Part shown: in pieces, positions 6,791-9,207 of the stretch | Position numbering within the stretch: position 1 is the first letter of the stretch | How the letters are laid out: each line of letters starts with the position of its first letter | Origin: Clostridia bacterium | GTDB lineage: Bacteria; Bacillota; Clostridia; TANB77; CAG-508 | Assembly: GCA_900758165.1 (NCBI GenBank) | Contig: CAAEQN010000074.1 | Span: 1 to 9,207, forward strand | DNA length: 9,207 nt | Direction: 5' to 3' | Program-made: the position numbers and the translations under genes | Notes under the pieces: generated by a model | Seen by the model: the letters and a program-made list of their open reading frames with translations, nothing else | Database searches by the model: none | Told to the model about the DNA's origin: nothing

Positions 6791-7082
6791 AAAAGTATAT
6801 AAGATTTATGTATTAGCACTTGTTGGAATAAGTAGTTTAAGTTTGTTTACTCCAAATGTTTTTGCAGCTGATGATCCTATAACAGTTGTAAATAATTTAT
6901 CAGACTTTATATTCCAACTAACAAAAGTAGTAGGTGGAATTATAGCAGGATATGGAGTTGTCCAAATTGGACTATCTTTTACAAATCACGATCCATCACA
7001 AAGAGTTAATGGAGCATTGTTTTGTGTAGGAGGAATTATTGTTATGTGTGCTAAAGCTATACTTACAAGAATTGCTGGTTAA
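6753..7082 (+). CDS. VirB2/Maff2-like prepilin with signal peptide
   Basis: Small membrane protein, probably the pilin-like subunit of the conjugation channel. Residues 1-17 are strongly basic, about 18-34 are hydrophobic, and VFA-ADD (36-41) is a good signal peptidase I site after A38. The mature part of about 71 residues has two membrane segments (about 54-74 and 87-105) joined by the polar loop NHDPSQRVNG. This is the layout of VirB2/TrbC pilins and fits the Maff2-type proteins found between VirD4 and VirB6 in this element family. I chose ATG 6753, because the AAAGG site (6737-6741) is too close to the other ATG at 6744. The gene overlaps VirD4 and is followed by a hairpin, so its level may differ from that of its neighbours. 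Family placement is by position and layout more than by sequence. Confidence 0.75.
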   Translation: MKNKKKSIEKKIKKVYKIYVLALVGISSLSLFTPNVFAADDPITVVNNLSDFIFQLTKVVGGIIAGYGVVQIGLSFTNHDPSQRVNGALFCVGGIIVMCAKAILTRIAG

Positions 7083-7088
7083 AAGTAT

Positions 7089-7114
7089 GGGTAGAAGATA
7101 ATTTCTACCCTTTT
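7089..7114 (+). terminator. intrinsic terminator-like hairpin inside the transfer operon
   Basis: GGGTAGAA (7089-7096) pairs perfectly with TTCTACCC (7103-7110) around a six-base loop, followed by TTTT and a T-rich stretch. It sits between the prepilin gene and the VirB6-like gene, and no promoter is evident after it. It is probably a partial terminator or RNA stabiliser that raises prepilin mRNA over the genes downstream (inference). Confidence 0.75.
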
Positions 7115-7124
7115 ACTTATTATT

Positions 7125-7130
7125 AGGAGG
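7125..7130 (+). promoter_or_regulatory. ribosome binding site that decides the VirB6-like start
   Basis: AGGAGG lies seven bases before ATG 7138 and only one base before the in-frame GTG at 7132. The spacing selects the ATG. The strong site follows the hairpin directly, so the gene gets independent translation rather than coupling to the prepilin. Confidence 0.8.
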
Positions 7131-7137
7131 TGTGAAA

Positions 7138-7986
7138 ATGTTAATATTAGCCAGTGGTAATTGGGTAGTAAATAATTTAGAAAATGCAATAGATACTTGG
7201 AATGATAAATTAAGTGAGATATGGCAAATAATTACACAATCACCTGAAGCATTTAAAGGTGGAACAATATGGCAAGTAATACTTAAAATAAATGGTGCAG
7301 TACAAGCGATAGGACTAGCATTATTAGTCTTATTTTTTGTTGTTGGAGTAGTAAAGACTTGTAGTTCTCTTGCAGATGTTAAAAAACCAGAACATGCAAT
7401 TAAATTGTTTGTAAGGTTTGCAATCGCAAAGGGAATAGTAACTTATGGACTTGATTTAATGTTATCTATTTTTAAAATAGTGCAGGGAGTTATATCAACA
7501 ATAATGAAGTCTGCCGGTTTTGGGACTGTTACTAAAACAATTCTTCCCCAAGAAATAGTTAAAGCAGTAGAAAGTTGTGGTTTTTTTGAATCTATTCCAT
7601 TATGGGCAGTAACATTGATAGGAGGATTATTTGTAACAGTATTATCATTCATAATGATACTTACTGTATATGGTAGATTTTTCAAATTATATTTATATAC
7701 TGCTATTGCACCAATACCTTTATCAACAGTAGCAGGAGAACCTACACAAAGAATATGTGCAAGTTTTTTAAAATCATTTACAGCAGTATGTTTAGAGGGA
7801 GCAATAATAGTTTTGTCTTGTATTATTTTCTCATTATTTGCATCTAGTCCTCCTGTTGTTGATACAAGTGCAGCTGCAGTTACTCAGGTGTGGAAGTATA
7901 TTGGAGAACTCATTTTTAATATGCTAGTTTTAGTTGGAACTATTAAGATGAGTGATAGAGTTGTAAGAGAAATGATGGGGTTATAA
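7138..7986 (+). CDS. VirB6/TrbL-like channel protein (CD1112 type)
   Basis: Polytopic inner-membrane core component of the mating channel. Hydrophobic segments lie at about residues 55-73, 96-120, 154-176, 180-198, 216-235 and 253-270. The motif GRFFKLYLYTAIAPIPLSTVAGEP (start at residue 179) is characteristic of the CD1112 branch of VirB6/TrbL proteins. The N-terminal 50 residues are amphipathic and begin outside the main membrane region. The 282 residues match the branch. It is separated from the prepilin gene by the hairpin at 7089-7114. The next gene begins two bases after its stop with only a weak ribosome site, so that gene is probably coupled to it. Recognition rests on the motif, membrane layout and gene order. 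Confidence 0.9.
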   Translation: MLILASGNWVVNNLENAIDTWNDKLSEIWQIITQSPEAFKGGTIWQVILKINGAVQAIGLALLVLFFVVGVVKTCSSLADVKKPEHAIKLFVRFAIAKGIVTYGLDLMLSIFKIVQGVISTIMKSAGFGTVTKTILPQEIVKAVESCGFFESIPLWAVTLIGGLFVTVLSFIMILTVYGRFFKLYLYTAIAPIPLSTVAGEPTQRICASFLKSFTAVCLEGAIIVLSCIIFSLFASSPPVVDTSAAAVTQVWKYIGELIFNMLVLVGTIKMSDRVVREMMGL

Positions 7987-7988
7987 AT

Positions 7989-8903
7989 ATGAATTATAGA
8001 ATACTAAAAATAAAGAATGATATAGAATTATTTTTAAAAGAAAATATAGAACATCAAAATAAACATATTGATTATATTTTATTTAACCCTAAAACTAATG
8101 ATACTTATGTTTTGGCAAGTGATAATTATGATGATGCAATAGAGTTTACTCCATATACTAAAACTGAAAGTGGTGGTTATACACAAGTACCAGAATGGGA
8201 TTATAACTTTGATTACTATATTTATAACTATTTGGAAGAAGGATTAAAAATAGGATATATGACCGATGATGTTCATTATTCTATTTGGAACTCAATAAAT
8301 GAATTATACCCTAACGACATTGAATATAAAAATGGAGTTCAAGAATACTTGCAATATTGTAAGGAAAAAAATATTACCAAAGAGTATTTAGATAAGAAAA
8401 CAGGATTAAATACACCTAATATAATGAAATATTATAAAGAAAAATATGTAAAAGTATTAGAAAATTGGGAAAGTGATTATGGAGATTTAAGGTTTAGGGC
8501 AATTCTGTATGAAAATGGAAAAGCTAAAGCACATATTATTGCTAGTTATGATGAAGATATAGAAAATGTAGAAGATTTAATTTATAAAGATTTTGACAAA
8601 TATCTAGAATTACCAAAGATATCTAAATGTTCTAAACTATTACAAAAAATCTACGATAATGTCTGTGAATCATCTGCGACAATGTGTCATATTACAAAAG
8701 ATGAGTGGAAAGATTATTACGAAAATCTTTTTAATGAAATAGATATTATTAAATTAAAAGAAGAAATAAAAAAATACAATTTAGAAGATGTTATTACTCT
8801 TAATAATTACGAATATAAAGTAATTGGATGGGGAGATTTAGAAACAAGATTTAATGATGACAGAAATATAGAAAGAAATAAAAATAAAGATAAGGAGAGA
8901 TAA
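7989..8903 (+). CDS. unrecognised soluble protein in the transfer operon
   Basis: Not recognised. The 304 residues have no signal peptide or membrane segment and are rich in acidic, lysine and tyrosine residues. Residues 70-105 are aromatic-rich (EWDYNFDYYIYNYLEEGLK), and 117-150 hold a helical stretch (GVQEYLQYCKEKNITKEYLDKK). The C-terminus has a glycine/aspartate-rich stretch (KVIGWGDLETRFNDDRN, 277-293) before a charged tail. No catalytic motif is obvious. Its cysteines (124, 214, 226, 233) are scattered. The start is two bases after the VirB6-like stop, with only GATGGGG as a weak ribosome site, which suggests translational coupling. Accessory ICE proteins of this kind can act on host defences, but nothing in the sequence proves that here. 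Confidence 0.8.
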   Translation: MNYRILKIKNDIELFLKENIEHQNKHIDYILFNPKTNDTYVLASDNYDDAIEFTPYTKTESGGYTQVPEWDYNFDYYIYNYLEEGLKIGYMTDDVHYSIWNSINELYPNDIEYKNGVQEYLQYCKEKNITKEYLDKKTGLNTPNIMKYYKEKYVKVLENWESDYGDLRFRAILYENGKAKAHIIASYDEDIENVEDLIYKDFDKYLELPKISKCSKLLQKIYDNVCESSATMCHITKDEWKDYYENLFNEIDIIKLKEEIKKYNLEDVITLNNYEYKVIGWGDLETRFNDDRNIERNKNKDKER

Positions 8904-8908
8904 ATTAA

Positions 8909-9190
8909 ATGAATAGAAAATTAGATAATGGAATGTTTGTAGTAGATGTAGGTTATAGAAATGATATACCTGTTGCACTTGTGGAAAGACAATACAATAA
9001 TACAGTTGAATATATAATTGCATTCAATTATGAAATTGAAAATAACAAAATGACTTGGGGATATGGATACTATTATGACAAAAATCTAGGTAAAGCTATG
9101 GAAGATTTTAAAAAAGTATTAGCAGGTCATAATCTTGCTGATACTTTTTTTAAGAAAGAAAGGAGTGATAAATCGTGCAATACGAGATAA
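8909..9190 (+). CDS. small unrecognised protein in the transfer operon
   Basis: Not recognised. The 93 residues have no membrane segment. The first half looks beta-rich (GMFVVDVGYRNDIPVALVER, then VEYIIAFNYEI), with a tyrosine-rich patch (WGYGYYYD) near residue 50. The second half is a helix (GKAMEDFKKVLAGHNLADTFF), and the whole looks like a small alpha/beta domain. The ribosome site AAGGAGAG (8892-8899) lies in the last codons of the preceding gene, with nine bases to the start. The gene's last codons overlap the next one (GTG at 9175) by 16 bases. Position in the operon suggests an accessory role with the 304-residue protein (inference). Confidence 0.75.
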   Translation: MNRKLDNGMFVVDVGYRNDIPVALVERQYNNTVEYIIAFNYEIENNKMTWGYGYYYDKNLGKAMEDFKKVLAGHNLADTFFKKERSDKSCNTR

Positions 9191-9207
9191 AAGATAACAA
9201 AGTAATA
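9175..9207 (+). CDS. start of the next operon gene, cut by the window edge
   Basis: GTG at 9175 is preceded by AAGGAG (9160-9165), nine bases upstream, and the frame stays open to the edge (starting MQYEIKDNKVI). Only 11 residues are visible, so the product cannot be named. In this element family a PrgI-like or VirB4 gene is expected about here, but the visible residues do not look like PrgI. The 16-base overlap with the upstream gene supports translational coupling. Confidence 0.5.
   Translation, partial: MQYEIKDNKVI

Noticed and set aside
7443..7685. Antisense open frame opposite the VirB6-like gene
   Set aside because: It is contained in a supported gene and has no motif or ribosome site.
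8838..9023. Antisense open frame across the junction of the last two complete genes
   Set aside because: It is short, has low-complexity composition and overlaps coupled genes with clear ribosome sites.
1..9207. tRNA or rRNA genes, CRISPR arrays, insertion sequences and element ends
   Set aside because: I searched by eye on both strands and saw no cloverleaf, spaced repeats, transposase or integrase, or flanking direct repeats.

Overview
The window is very AT-rich on both strands and almost fully coding on the + strand, with standard stops and strong AGGAGG-type ribosome binding sites. This fits an anaerobic low-GC Firmicute (Clostridia-like). The superoxide reductase gene also points to an anaerobe. 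The species cannot be named from the sequence alone.

Bases 1-1238 hold the 3' end of an unknown membrane protein, a complete two-iron superoxide reductase (desulfoferrodoxin), and an XRE-type regulator with one membrane segment and an extracytoplasmic tail. The regulator gene has a palindrome over its likely -35 region and ends in a strong hairpin with a U tract.

Bases 1257-9207 are a tightly packed transfer operon of the Tn1549/C. difficile CTn4 (CD1107-CD1115) type. The order is mobC, MOB-P relaxase, PcfB-family protein, an ArdC/LtrC-like protein, a small duplicated-helix protein, the VirD4 coupling ATPase, a VirB2-like (Maff2-like) prepilin, a VirB6/TrbL-like channel protein, two proteins I do not recognise, and the first codons of another gene. 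Genes overlap or are a few bases apart, and the ribosome binding site of the next gene often lies in the last codons of the one before. MobC and the relaxase should process the DNA, PcfB should link the relaxase to VirD4, and the prepilin and VirB6-like protein belong to the membrane channel. VirB4, the PrgI-like protein and the cell-wall hydrolase expected for this family would lie past the right edge. No integrase, att site or element end is visible, so whether the superoxide reductase and the regulator belong to the element is open.

The most notable points are an ArdC-like protein whose zinc-binding HExxH is replaced by TELAK, a previously unnamed small protein built from two copies of a 35-residue helical unit, two hairpins placed to control the transfer operon, and two unrecognised soluble proteins inserted after the VirB6-like gene. 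The backbone is a known conjugation system. I found no evidence for a wholly new system.
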